A DNA stretch of 64,000 nt from Metabacillus niabensis (GTDB lineage: Bacteria; Bacillota; Bacilli; Bacillales; Bacillaceae). The translations under genes and the position numbers were made by a program. The stretch spans positions 1 through 64,000 of the forward strand of contig NZ_JAIVLH010000015.1 in the NCBI RefSeq assembly GCF_020524345.1. Direction: 5' to 3'. This document shows positions 33,897-42,300 of this stretch, piece after piece. Under the pieces are notes generated by a model. That model worked only from the letters and a program-made list of their open reading frames with translations, was not told where the DNA came from and did no database searches. Each line of letters begins with the position of its first letter. Position 1 is the stretch's first letter.

Positions 33897-36320
33897 ATGA
33901 AAGAAAAAACACTACACATGATCGGCAATGCGCACTTAGATCCAGTATGGTTATGGCAATGGCAGGAAGGATTCCAGGAAACAAAAGCAACCTTCCGTTC
34001 AGCGTTAGACCGGTTGAATGAATATGAGGATTTTGTCTTTACATCAAGCTCTGCAGTTATGTATGAGTGGGTTGAGAAAAACGATCCAAACATGTTTGAA
34101 GAAATCAAGGAGAAAATTCAAGAAGGGAGATGGATCATTTGCGGCGGGTGGTGGTTGCAGCCTGATTGCAATATCCCGAGTGGCGAATCATTTGTAAGAC
34201 AGGGATTATATGGTCAGCATTATTTCAAAGAAAAGTTTGGAGTGACTGCGACGGTTGGATATAACGTCGACAGCTTTGGCCATTCAGGAATGCTTCCTCA
34301 GATTCTTCAAAAAAGCGGGATGGATCATTATGTGTTCATGCGTCCGGGACCACATGAAAAAGGTTTGCCGGGCCGTTTATTCTGGTGGGAATCTGATGAC
34401 GGTTCACGAGTGATGACATTCCAAATTCCTTTTGAATATACAACATGGGGACAAGATTTAGAAAATCATGTTCGCAGATGTTCAACGGAATTAAAAGAAC
34501 CTGTTAATGAATTAATGAGTTTTTATGGAGTCGGTAACCATGGTGGCGGACCAACAAAGGAAAATATTGAAAGCCTTAAACGATTAAACAAAGAAGAAGA
34601 TCTGCCGAATTTAGTTTTTAGTTCGCCAAATCAATTTTTTGAAGAGGTAAAGAAAAAGGATATAGCTCTTCCAACAGTTCACCATGATTTACAAAATCAT
34701 GCGAAAGGCTGTTACTCCGTTCATTCTGGTATAAAAAAATGGAATAGAGAAGCAGAGAACATGCTGGCTAAGGCGGAAAAATTGTCTGTTATCGCTGAAG
34801 CAACTACAGGTCAACCATATCCAGATGATTTTAAACAAGCGTGGAAAAATGTCATGTTCAATCAATTTCACGATATTTTAGCTGGAACAAGCATTGAGGA
34901 TGCTTATGAGGATGCTCGGAACATGCATGGAGAAGCGATGACGATTGCAGAACGCGGTCTTAACTATGCTGTCCAATCTCTTGCATGGAATATTCAAATA
35001 GAACAAGACGAAGATATGCTCCCAATTGTGGTGTTCAACCCGCATTCATGGGATGTTGAGACAAATGTTGAGGTGGAGTTTAAACGCTTTAAGGGAGATC
35101 AAATATTAACAGATGAAACGGGACAGGAAGTTCCTGTTCAAGTCGTACAATCTCAAGCAACAGCAAACGGCAGAAATCGTTTGAGTTTTATTGCAAAGCT
35201 TCCAGCTATGGGATACAGAGTATATAAAGTCATCTCTAATTCGAAACCAAAGCAATTTGAACCAATCAAAGCAAATGATTTTAGTTTAGAGAATAATCGT
35301 TTTCGATTAGAGTTTGATCCAAATAGCGGGTTTATTACGAGTCTTTACGACAAACAAAAGCAATATGAAGTGTTCACAGGAGATGCGGCAAAGCCGGTTG
35401 TGATTCATGATACAAGTGATACATGGTCACATGATGTTGTTCGTTACAATGATGTAGCAGGGGAATTTAAAGCGACAAGCATTAAGCGAATTGAGCACGG
35501 GCCAATCAAATCAGTTATTCGTGTAATAAGTGAATATGGCACATCAAAACTGGTCCAGGAATTTTCGATGTATAAGGATTTAGATCATATTGATGTAAAT
35601 GTAACAGTTGATTGGAGAGAAAAGTTTAAAGCTTTGAAGTTAAAATACCCGGTAAATGTGGTACACAGAAAAGCAACCTATGAAATTCCTTATGGTCATA
35701 TCATTCGTGAAGCAAATGGGGAAGAACAAGTTGGACAGGCTTGGATTGATGTTTCCGGAACAGTCAAAGAAACAGGTGGTCGCTATGGTCTAAGTATTGC
35801 CAATAATGCAAAGTACAGCTATGATGTGGAAGGAAATGTCTTAAGTCTTACTGTGTTAAGAAGTCCAATTTATGCGCATCATGATCCGCTAATTCCAGAT
35901 CCGGATGGACACTATTCTTTTATTGATCAAGGAATTCAACAATTCCGATATACTTTATTACCACATGAAGACAGCTGGGAAGAAGCGCAAACTGTGAAGC
36001 ATGCAGCTGTTTTAAACCAGCGTCCGGTTGCATTAATTGAAACGTACCATAAAGGTTCATTGCCACAGAAGGATTCCTACGTCGCTATAGAACAGGATAA
36101 TGTGATCATTAGTGCAATGAAACAAGCAGAGGATAACGATGATATCATTATTCGCTGCTATGAGACAAATAGAGTGGCAACAGAAGCAACGATTCGATTA
36201 CCTAAGTGGGATCGTATGATTACAGCGAGCTTTCAGCCTTGTGAAATTAAAACATTTAGAATTCCAAAGGATACTTCAAAACCAGTCATGGAAACTAATT
36301 TGCTAGAATGGGAAATGTAA
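33897..36320 (+). CDS. GH38 alpha-mannosidase
   Basis: ATG after GGGGAGG. The 807-residue protein has no signal peptide and is cytoplasmic. GH38 signatures: IGNAHLDPVWLWQWQEG with the zinc His/Asp at 9-20, the nucleophile Asp in NVDSFGHSG (about 125), HGGGPT, and zinc His in FNQFHDILAGTSI (about 322-332). The C-terminal half is the usual beta-domain region (PHSWDVET, RFRLEFDPNSGF). It releases mannose, or mannose phosphate, from imported glycosides. Last gene of the operon; a terminator at 36483 follows. Confidence 0.92.
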   Translation: MKEKTLHMIGNAHLDPVWLWQWQEGFQETKATFRSALDRLNEYEDFVFTSSSAVMYEWVEKNDPNMFEEIKEKIQEGRWIICGGWWLQPDCNIPSGESFVRQGLYGQHYFKEKFGVTATVGYNVDSFGHSGMLPQILQKSGMDHYVFMRPGPHEKGLPGRLFWWESDDGSRVMTFQIPFEYTTWGQDLENHVRRCSTELKEPVNELMSFYGVGNHGGGPTKENIESLKRLNKEEDLPNLVFSSPNQFFEEVKKKDIALPTVHHDLQNHAKGCYSVHSGIKKWNREAENMLAKAEKLSVIAEATTGQPYPDDFKQAWKNVMFNQFHDILAGTSIEDAYEDARNMHGEAMTIAERGLNYAVQSLAWNIQIEQDEDMLPIVVFNPHSWDVETNVEVEFKRFKGDQILTDETGQEVPVQVVQSQATANGRNRLSFIAKLPAMGYRVYKVISNSKPKQFEPIKANDFSLENNRFRLEFDPNSGFITSLYDKQKQYEVFTGDAAKPVVIHDTSDTWSHDVVRYNDVAGEFKATSIKRIEHGPIKSVIRVISEYGTSKLVQEFSMYKDLDHIDVNVTVDWREKFKALKLKYPVNVVHRKATYEIPYGHIIREANGEEQVGQAWIDVSGTVKETGGRYGLSIANNAKYSYDVEGNVLSLTVLRSPIYAHHDPLIPDPDGHYSFIDQGIQQFRYTLLPHEDSWEEAQTVKHAAVLNQRPVALIETYHKGSLPQKDSYVAIEQDNVIISAMKQAEDNDDIIIRCYETNRVATEATIRLPKWDRMITASFQPCEIKTFRIPKDTSKPVMETNLLEWEM

Positions 36321-36345
36321 AGAAATATCAAGTTGTCAATTCCAA

Positions 36346-36360
36346 AGTGAAAACGTTCCA
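36346..36360 (-). promoter_or_regulatory. Operator-like 15-mer shared with the upstream sugar operon
   Basis: AGTGAAAACGTTCCA is the exact reverse complement of 26934-26948. The central AACGTT resembles LacI-family operators. Identical 15-mers in front of two operons of one locus suggest one regulator, likely the LacI protein at 36696. Confidence 0.5.
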
Positions 36361-36482
36361 ACATAAAGGGTGGAATAATAGTTTGTGTGAACACTTTGAT
36401 GATAATCGTAAAATGAAAAGTCTATTAGGATGAAGTTTCCCTCTAGAATTAGTAGTTGAAATACCTGAAATCCAGACAAAAC

Positions 36483-36532
36483 ATCCTACAAAATAACTAA
36501 ATCTTATTTAGGGTTTAGTTATTTTTGTGGGA
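36483..36532 (+). terminator. Terminator of the eight-gene sugar operon
   Basis: ATAACTAAA pairs with TTTAGTTAT, extended by AAA/TTT and by CCTACA/TGTGGG outside. The T-run is interrupted, so it may work in both directions. Confidence 0.65.
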
Positions 36533-36695
36533 TTTGTGTGGTAAATAAATAAAAACATGTTGTTTTCTTGACTGATTCAACAAAAATTCATTGCCTATAT
36601 AAGATTAATAGGTTAAAATACAAATATAGAAATTTTGGGAACGGTTTTACTAGATGTTAAAGAAAGCGTTTACTACTAGTTTGGAGGGCTGGGAA

Positions 36696-37703
36696 ATGGT
36701 GAATCCAACCATTAATGATGTTGCGAGAATTGCAAACACTTCAAAGAGCACAGTTTCGCGGTTTTTAAATGGCTATACAGTCAAAAAGGAAACAGAAGAG
36801 GCACTAAAATTAGCTATTCAAAGCCTTAACTATCATCCGAATGTAAATGCAAGAAGATTGGTGAAAAATCATACACAGAGCATTGGAATTGTGGTGGATG
36901 ATATCGCGAACAATTTTTATTCCGGTATTTATAGAGGGATAGAAAATGTTGCGAACCTAAACGGTTATCAGTGTACTTACTATAGCAGAACATCAAACTA
37001 CCAAGGGGAATTTGGGTTTATGGACCTGGCGCAGGAGAGGCAGGTAGATGGATTAATTCTTATAAGCTTTTTAAAACGTTCCAACGAGCTTATCAAAAAG
37101 ATAGAAGAATTAATGACTCCAGTTGTACTTATCGGGGATACCAATTCAAACAATACGATCTTTTCGGTAGATGTTGACAATGAACTAGGTATTAGTGAAG
37201 TTGTTCGCTATCTTCATCGATTAGGACATGAAAAAATCGGCTATATAACGGGACCGGATGAGTTTTCCGCCACCCATTGGCGAAGAAAAGGGTATGAAGG
37301 TGCTTTAAAGGATTTGGGAATTGAGCAAAATCCATCATGGATCATTGCTTCTGATTGGTCTGAATCCGGTGGACATAAAGCGATGAAGGAATTACTTGAT
37401 ATGAATGAAATTACCGCTGTTATTGCTTCCAACGATGAAATGGCCATTGGTGCACTTCTTTGTGCGAATGAATTAGGTTACAGGGTTCCATCAGATATCT
37501 CCATTGTCGGTTTTGATGACATTCCTGTTGCTAAATGGGTGTATCCCCCATTAACTTCTGTCAAACAGCCTTTTGTGGAAATGGGAGAAAAAGCAGCAAC
37601 TGGTTTAATAGAGAAATTGAATGGGGAAGAAATCGTAACTCAATCAAATCGAGTACTTATCAAACCTAATCTGGTTGTGCGTCAATCATGCAGAGGCCTA
37701 TAA
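36696..37703 (+). CDS. LacI-family transcriptional regulator
   Basis: ATG 36696 follows GGAGGG; the frame upstream to 36654 is leader. The ~335-residue protein has the LacI helix-turn-helix (TINDVARIANTSKSTVSRFL, about 4-24), hinge region, and a periplasmic-binding-like effector domain (GIVVDDIANNFYSGIYRGIE, VVLIGDTNSNN, IASNDEMAIGAL, IVGFDDIPVAKW). It heads the ABC importer/glycosidase operon, with an 18-nt gap to the first permease, so it is probably autoregulated and controls import of the oligosaccharide. Confidence 0.9.
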   Translation: MVNPTINDVARIANTSKSTVSRFLNGYTVKKETEEALKLAIQSLNYHPNVNARRLVKNHTQSIGIVVDDIANNFYSGIYRGIENVANLNGYQCTYYSRTSNYQGEFGFMDLAQERQVDGLILISFLKRSNELIKKIEELMTPVVLIGDTNSNNTIFSVDVDNELGISEVVRYLHRLGHEKIGYITGPDEFSATHWRRKGYEGALKDLGIEQNPSWIIASDWSESGGHKAMKELLDMNEITAVIASNDEMAIGALLCANELGYRVPSDISIVGFDDIPVAKWVYPPLTSVKQPFVEMGEKAATGLIEKLNGEEIVTQSNRVLIKPNLVVRQSCRGL

Positions 37704-37721
37704 ATTGAAGGAGGTTACCCT

Positions 37722-38609
37722 ATGTTTAAAAGCAAAATAGATAAAAATCCGTATGGATATTATTTTATTGCCCCATTTTTTATAAGCTTTATCGTTTTTG
37801 GGCTTGGTCCAATCCTTTATTCGTTTTACCTAAGTTTCACAAGCTGGGAAGGATTTAATGAACCAACATTTATCGGATTAGCTAACTATGAAAGGTTAAT
37901 TCACGACACGCTTTTTTTAAAATCTATATTGAATACACTTGTGATTTGGATCTTTTCTATTATTCCTCAGTTGACGATTGCCTTAACACTGGCACTTGTG
38001 TTACATGAAAAGTTTATCAGAGGAAGACACTTGTTCCACGCGATCTTTTATTTTCCAAACATCATTACACCTATTACCCTGGGGGTTATGTTTGCATTGA
38101 TGTTTGATTGGCAAACAGGCAGCATCAATCAATTCTTAGTGTCAATTGGACTTATTGATGAACCGATTTATTGGATGAACAATGTTTGGACATCAAGAGC
38201 CATTGTCGCACTGACGATGATGTTTCAAAACTTTGGTTTTAATATGTTAGTCTTTTTGGCTGGTTTGCAAGCGATTCCACAGGATTTATATGAGGCAGCT
38301 GAAATTGATGGCGCTTCAAAATTCCAAACAGCGATTAAAATTACTATTCCGTTAATCAGACCTGTTCTTATCTTTACATTAATCACATCGGTTATAGGCG
38401 GTCTGCAAATCTTTGATGCACCATTAATGCTAGGTAAGGGTCCGGATAACTCAACTGTCACCATGATTATGAATCTTTATGAAGCAGCATTTATTCGTTA
38501 TGACTATGGATATGGAGCAACGATCGCATATGGAGCATTTGTGGTGATCGCTATTGCAACAGTTATTACATTTTTGATTCCTGGTGTGAGAAAAAAGAAG
38601 GAGGCGTAA
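37722..38609 (+). CDS. ABC sugar importer permease 1 (MalF/UgpA type)
   Basis: ATG after GAAGGAGG. The 295-residue protein has six hydrophobic segments and the permease (EAA) loop EAAEIDGASKFQTAIKITIP at about 190-210, which docks to the ATPase. It forms the membrane channel with the next gene product. No ATPase gene is present, as usual for CUT1 importers in Bacillus, which share a general MsmX-type ATPase encoded elsewhere. Confidence 0.92.
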   Translation: MFKSKIDKNPYGYYFIAPFFISFIVFGLGPILYSFYLSFTSWEGFNEPTFIGLANYERLIHDTLFLKSILNTLVIWIFSIIPQLTIALTLALVLHEKFIRGRHLFHAIFYFPNIITPITLGVMFALMFDWQTGSINQFLVSIGLIDEPIYWMNNVWTSRAIVALTMMFQNFGFNMLVFLAGLQAIPQDLYEAAEIDGASKFQTAIKITIPLIRPVLIFTLITSVIGGLQIFDAPLMLGKGPDNSTVTMIMNLYEAAFIRYDYGYGATIAYGAFVVIAIATVITFLIPGVRKKKEA

Positions 38610-38612
38610 GAA

Positions 38613-39500
38613 ATGAAGCAAACATTGGAGATGAATTCGACCTCTATTATAACGGATAAGGAGCAAAAAGCGAAAAAGCGGAACAGCTTAATCATCATTA
38701 CACTTATTTGGATTATGCTCATCATTTCAGCCGTAATCTGTCTGATTCCTTTTTATAGTATGATCATTACTTCTACCCATGCGAACTCAGAGATTGCCAG
38801 AAAGCTATTGATGACACCGGGCGATAAATTTATAGAAAACTATAAACGGCTGGTTGAGGTTGTTCCCATTTGGAGAGGGTTTGCAAATAGCTTATTTATC
38901 ACATTAATCTCAACTTTTATAGGTTTATATTTCTCAGCAATGAGCGGTTACGGTTTCTCAAAATATCAATTCAAAGGAAACTCGTTTCTATTTGCTTGTG
39001 TGCTGGGTACGATGATGGTCCCTGGTCAATTAGGAATTATCGGTTTCTTCCGATTAGTTAATGAGATGGGATTAATTAACACGTACTGGCCAATTATTTT
39101 ACCATCAATTAGTAATGCATTTGCTTTATTTTTCTTTAAACAAGTCGCAGATAATTCTGTTCCGAAGGAAATTGTTGAAGCGGCAAGGATTGATGGTAGT
39201 AGTGAAATGACCATCTTCCATCGGATAGCGCTTCCTCTTATGGGACCTTCCTTAGCAACATTAGGAATCTTTCTTTTCATTGGAAAATGGAATGAATTCT
39301 TACAACCTATGATCCTGCTATTTGATAATAAGTTACAAACACTGCCGGTTATGATTGCGAGTGTAAGAAGTCAATTTAATGTTGACTATGGTGCACAGTA
39401 TGTTGGGATTGTTATCTCGATCATTCCGATTTTGATTGTATTTGCGATTTTTTCTAAGCAAATTATTGGAAATGTTATGGCGGGTGCAGTTAAGGAATAG
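38613..39500 (+). CDS. ABC sugar importer permease 2 (MalG/UgpE type)
   Basis: Starts 3 nt after the first permease gene, with GGAGGCG overlapping that gene's end. The 295-residue protein has six hydrophobic segments and the EAA loop EAARIDGSSEMTIFHRIALP at about 190-210. Partner of permease 1. A 120-nt gap holding a fragment of a dispersed repeat separates it from the binding-protein gene. Confidence 0.92.
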   Translation: MKQTLEMNSTSIITDKEQKAKKRNSLIIITLIWIMLIISAVICLIPFYSMIITSTHANSEIARKLLMTPGDKFIENYKRLVEVVPIWRGFANSLFITLISTFIGLYFSAMSGYGFSKYQFKGNSFLFACVLGTMMVPGQLGIIGFFRLVNEMGLINTYWPIILPSISNAFALFFFKQVADNSVPKEIVEAARIDGSSEMTIFHRIALPLMGPSLATLGIFLFIGKWNEFLQPMILLFDNKLQTLPVMIASVRSQFNVDYGAQYVGIVISIIPILIVFAIFSKQIIGNVMAGAVKE

Positions 39501-39559
39501 TTTGTGAATCGCTTTCTTTTGGGGAGGTGGGGCAGTATATAATTTTATACTTCGTTTTG

Positions 39560-39585
39560 GTGTCTAGCTCCAGGCGCCTTAGGCA
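39560..39585. repeat. Fragment of the dispersed Bacillaceae repeat
   Basis: GTGTCTAGCTCCAGGCGCCT and a few following bases match the start of the longer copy at 25741. It sits between permease 2 and the binding-protein gene, inside the operon. Confidence 0.6.
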
Positions 39586-39620
39586 TTTCTTGAAAACAAC
39601 AATTTAAAGGGGGATTCAAC

Positions 39621-40937
39621 GTGAAACGTTTTAAATTACTAAATTTGGTATTCGTATTAGGGCTAGTATTTGGTTTGCTCGCTGCTTGCTCTGGTGCAGA
39701 TGAAACAAAAACGAATGGTAGCTCGGATAATGGTACAACAGCAAATGGAGAACCAAAGAATCCAGAAGACTTTGAAGGTGAATTAACGATTTGGACATTT
39801 TTCGGTCAAGTTGAACAAATGGCAGAAAAGTTTGAAGAAAAATATCCAAATGTAAAAGTAAAAGTAAGTGTTTTCCCTGGGGATCAATATCAAACAAAAT
39901 TAATGAATGCCATAAATACAAAAACAGATGTACCTGATATTTTTGACCTTGAAAGAGGCTATATGGGTAAGTTCATTAACCAGCCTTTTGTAGCAAATCT
40001 ATCTGAAATGGGTGCAGATGATTTAGTGAAAGATTATATTCCTTATGTGAAAGAGCTTGGAGTGGCTGAAGACGGATCAGTTCGTGCGATTTCAGATCAC
40101 TCTTCACCAGGTGCGTTCTGGTATCACAGAGATTTAGCGAAGAAGTATTTGGGGACAGATGACCCTGCTAAAGTGTCTGAAATGGTTAGTTCATGGGATA
40201 AGGTTGTCGAATTAGGTAAGAAAGTAGAAAAAGAGAGTAATGGTGACGTACATCTAGTTTCACACTTTAGTGATGTGTATAACGTGGAAAAGTCCAATCC
40301 GGAAATGTGGGAGAAGGACGGTAAGTTACATGTCGATCCTGCATGGGAAGAGATTTTTAATAGCATGAAATCAATCAGAGAAGAAGATGTTGACGCAAAG
40401 CTTGGTTTCTTCTCAGGTGGATGGGGTGATGCCTTAAATGATGGTGGTGTCATCATGTTTGCAAACCCGGCATGGGCGGGCTTCATGGTTGATAACGAAG
40501 ATGGAGCAGCAAAGGGGAAATACGGTCTTGCCCAAACACCAAGTGGGTATTACGAAGGTGGAACATACCGTTCGATCTATGAAGGCTCTGAAAACAAAGA
40601 GTTAGCTTATGAATTCATTAAATTTATTGCAAGTGAAGAATGGCAGCAACACAACCTTGAAGAAACAGGAAACATGCCTGCTCTCGCGACTGTTTATGAA
40701 AAAAATCAGGGTGCATTTACATCAGAAATCTTTGGCGATCAAAAGATTTTAGAAGCTTATTATGAACTTGTAAAGAGTATTCCTCCACATAAAGCAACAG
40801 GTGATAACCAAGCTATATCACAATTATGGTATGATGCAGCAGCTGAAGCAATCGATAGTGGTGAAAGCTATAAAGATGCCTTAAAAGACTTCAAAGCTTC
40901 TGTGAAAAATGGCTATCCGGAAATTGATACTAAATAA
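39621..40937 (+). CDS. ABC sugar-binding lipoprotein
   Basis: GTG at 39621 after AAAGGGGG. Signal peptide (about 1-22) with lipobox LAAC, then a low-complexity linker (ETKTNGSSDNGTT). The 438-residue protein is a family 1 extracellular solute-binding protein: ELTIWTFFGQVEQMAEKFEE, YPNVKVKV, DIFDLERG, and EFIKFIASEEWQQ. It binds the oligosaccharide outside the membrane and delivers it to the two permeases. The ligand is unknown; neighbouring GH20, GH36, GH38 and sulfatase point to a complex glycan fragment. Confidence 0.92.
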   Translation: MKRFKLLNLVFVLGLVFGLLAACSGADETKTNGSSDNGTTANGEPKNPEDFEGELTIWTFFGQVEQMAEKFEEKYPNVKVKVSVFPGDQYQTKLMNAINTKTDVPDIFDLERGYMGKFINQPFVANLSEMGADDLVKDYIPYVKELGVAEDGSVRAISDHSSPGAFWYHRDLAKKYLGTDDPAKVSEMVSSWDKVVELGKKVEKESNGDVHLVSHFSDVYNVEKSNPEMWEKDGKLHVDPAWEEIFNSMKSIREEDVDAKLGFFSGGWGDALNDGGVIMFANPAWAGFMVDNEDGAAKGKYGLAQTPSGYYEGGTYRSIYEGSENKELAYEFIKFIASEEWQQHNLEETGNMPALATVYEKNQGAFTSEIFGDQKILEAYYELVKSIPPHKATGDNQAISQLWYDAAAEAIDSGESYKDALKDFKASVKNGYPEIDTK

Positions 40938-40951
40938 TAGATAAATCCTAG

Positions 40952-40979
40952 GACGGCTGCTTATTTTTTGGCAGTCGTC
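40952..40979 (+). terminator. Hairpin behind the binding-protein gene
   Basis: GACGGCTGC pairs with GCAGTCGTC (one G-T pair) around a T-rich loop, with no T-run after it. Such intra-operon hairpins often stabilise binding-protein mRNA rather than end transcription. Confidence 0.35.
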
Positions 40980-41004
40980 TGTTACTAAAGGAGTATGGAC
41001 AACA

Positions 41005-42300
41005 GTGGATACAATAGCTAAGCACATAGACAATTTAAGGGTTATCGACGGACATGAACACTTAATTCCGCAAAAAGATCGTAGTAAAATGAATGCTGAT
41101 TTCTTTGATTTATTGCATTATGTAAGCTCTGATTTCATTACAGCAGGGATGAATCCATCCTTTTTCGATCGAAACAAAAACAAGATGTCTGATCAAGAAA
41201 AGGCAAAGGAGTTCCTTTATTTTTGGAGACGTGTCAAAAACACAACCTATGCTCAAATGCTGCAATGGGCGGTTGAAGACCTATATGATATGGATGATTG
41301 GACGGTTGAAGGAATATGCGCGCTGAATGAACGAGTGAAAAAAGCGTCACAAGATCCTGATCTCTACAGAAAAATCTTAACGGATAAATCAAAAATAGAT
41401 TTAGCGTTTACCCTTATCTTTACTACAAAAGTAGACTTTGAAATTTTTAGACCTGTAATGTGGACTGATCACCTTGTGAAGGTAAGATCATTAAAGGATA
41501 TTGAGTCTGTTGAACGGGAAGCTTGTACAGATATATACGAGTTTGAAGATTATCTGGGTGCAGTAGATGCCATCTTACAACGCTATGTAGACGAAGGGAT
41601 GGTAGCGACAAAAATTGGAGTGGCATACTGGCGTACATTAGCTGTGGAAAAACCAACATTTGATGAGGCGTCAACAGTATTTAACAAACTTAAAACAAGT
41701 CATTTATGTGAATCGGTTTCACAGGAAGAAGCAAAACCCCTTCAGGATTTTATTATCCACCGGATTATTCAGCGTTCCATTGAATGTAATGTGCCTATTC
41801 AAATTCATACGGGACACCAGGAGCCAAGTGTTTCATCCAACGGAAATGTTGTCACAAATTCAAAGGTGACAGATTTAGTACCGCTTTTACTAGAATACAA
41901 GAAAGCCAAATTTGTTTTATTACATGGTGGCTATCCTTTTTATAACGAGTATTTATCCTTAGTTAAAAACTTTCCGAATACCTATGCAGACCTAACATGG
42001 TGCTATATTCTGTCCCCTACTGCAACAAAACAGATGTTAACACAAATGATTGAAATGGTTCCGCAGTCGAAAATTCTTGGCTTTGGAGGAGACTATAGTC
42101 AAGTGGAAGGAACTTATGCTCATTTAAAGCTAGCCAAAAAAGTTTTATCAGAAGTACTGACATCTAAAGTAGAAAATGGCGATATGACGGAGTATGACGC
42201 ATGTGACTTTGCCAATCGTGTGTTACGAAATAATTTAATTGAACTGTATCGGTTAGATTTAAAACCAGCTACCTTAGAAAAGGAGGATCTTTATGTCTAA
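41005..42300 (+). CDS. Amidohydrolase-superfamily protein
   Basis: GTG at 41005 after AAAGGAG. The 431-residue protein has the metal-dependent hydrolase pattern of the PF04909 type: VIDGHEHLIP at the N-terminus (metal HxH), a mid-protein IQIHTGHQEP (metal His), LLHGGYPF (His), and GFGGDYSQVEG (Asp). The family includes decarboxylases, lactonases and uronate-isomerase-like enzymes. In a glycan locus an isomerase or lactonase for a sugar acid is plausible but not shown. It overlaps the GH36 gene by 8 nt. Confidence 0.72.
   Translation: MDTIAKHIDNLRVIDGHEHLIPQKDRSKMNADFFDLLHYVSSDFITAGMNPSFFDRNKNKMSDQEKAKEFLYFWRRVKNTTYAQMLQWAVEDLYDMDDWTVEGICALNERVKKASQDPDLYRKILTDKSKIDLAFTLIFTTKVDFEIFRPVMWTDHLVKVRSLKDIESVEREACTDIYEFEDYLGAVDAILQRYVDEGMVATKIGVAYWRTLAVEKPTFDEASTVFNKLKTSHLCESVSQEEAKPLQDFIIHRIIQRSIECNVPIQIHTGHQEPSVSSNGNVVTNSKVTDLVPLLLEYKKAKFVLLHGGYPFYNEYLSLVKNFPNTYADLTWCYILSPTATKQMLTQMIEMVPQSKILGFGGDYSQVEGTYAHLKLAKKVLSEVLTSKVENGDMTEYDACDFANRVLRNNLIELYRLDLKPATLEKEDLYV

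Larger units (their letters stand above)
36321..36695. other. Intergenic region: operator motif, terminator, leader of the lacI gene
   Basis: A 375-bp gap. It has the 15-mer AGTGAAAACGTTCCA at 36346-36360, a long terminator hairpin at 36483-36532, and just before the regulator a LacI-operator-like GGGAACGGTTTTAC near 36636-36649. A TTGACT at 36568 could be a -35 element but no well-spaced -10 was seen. Confidence 0.45.
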
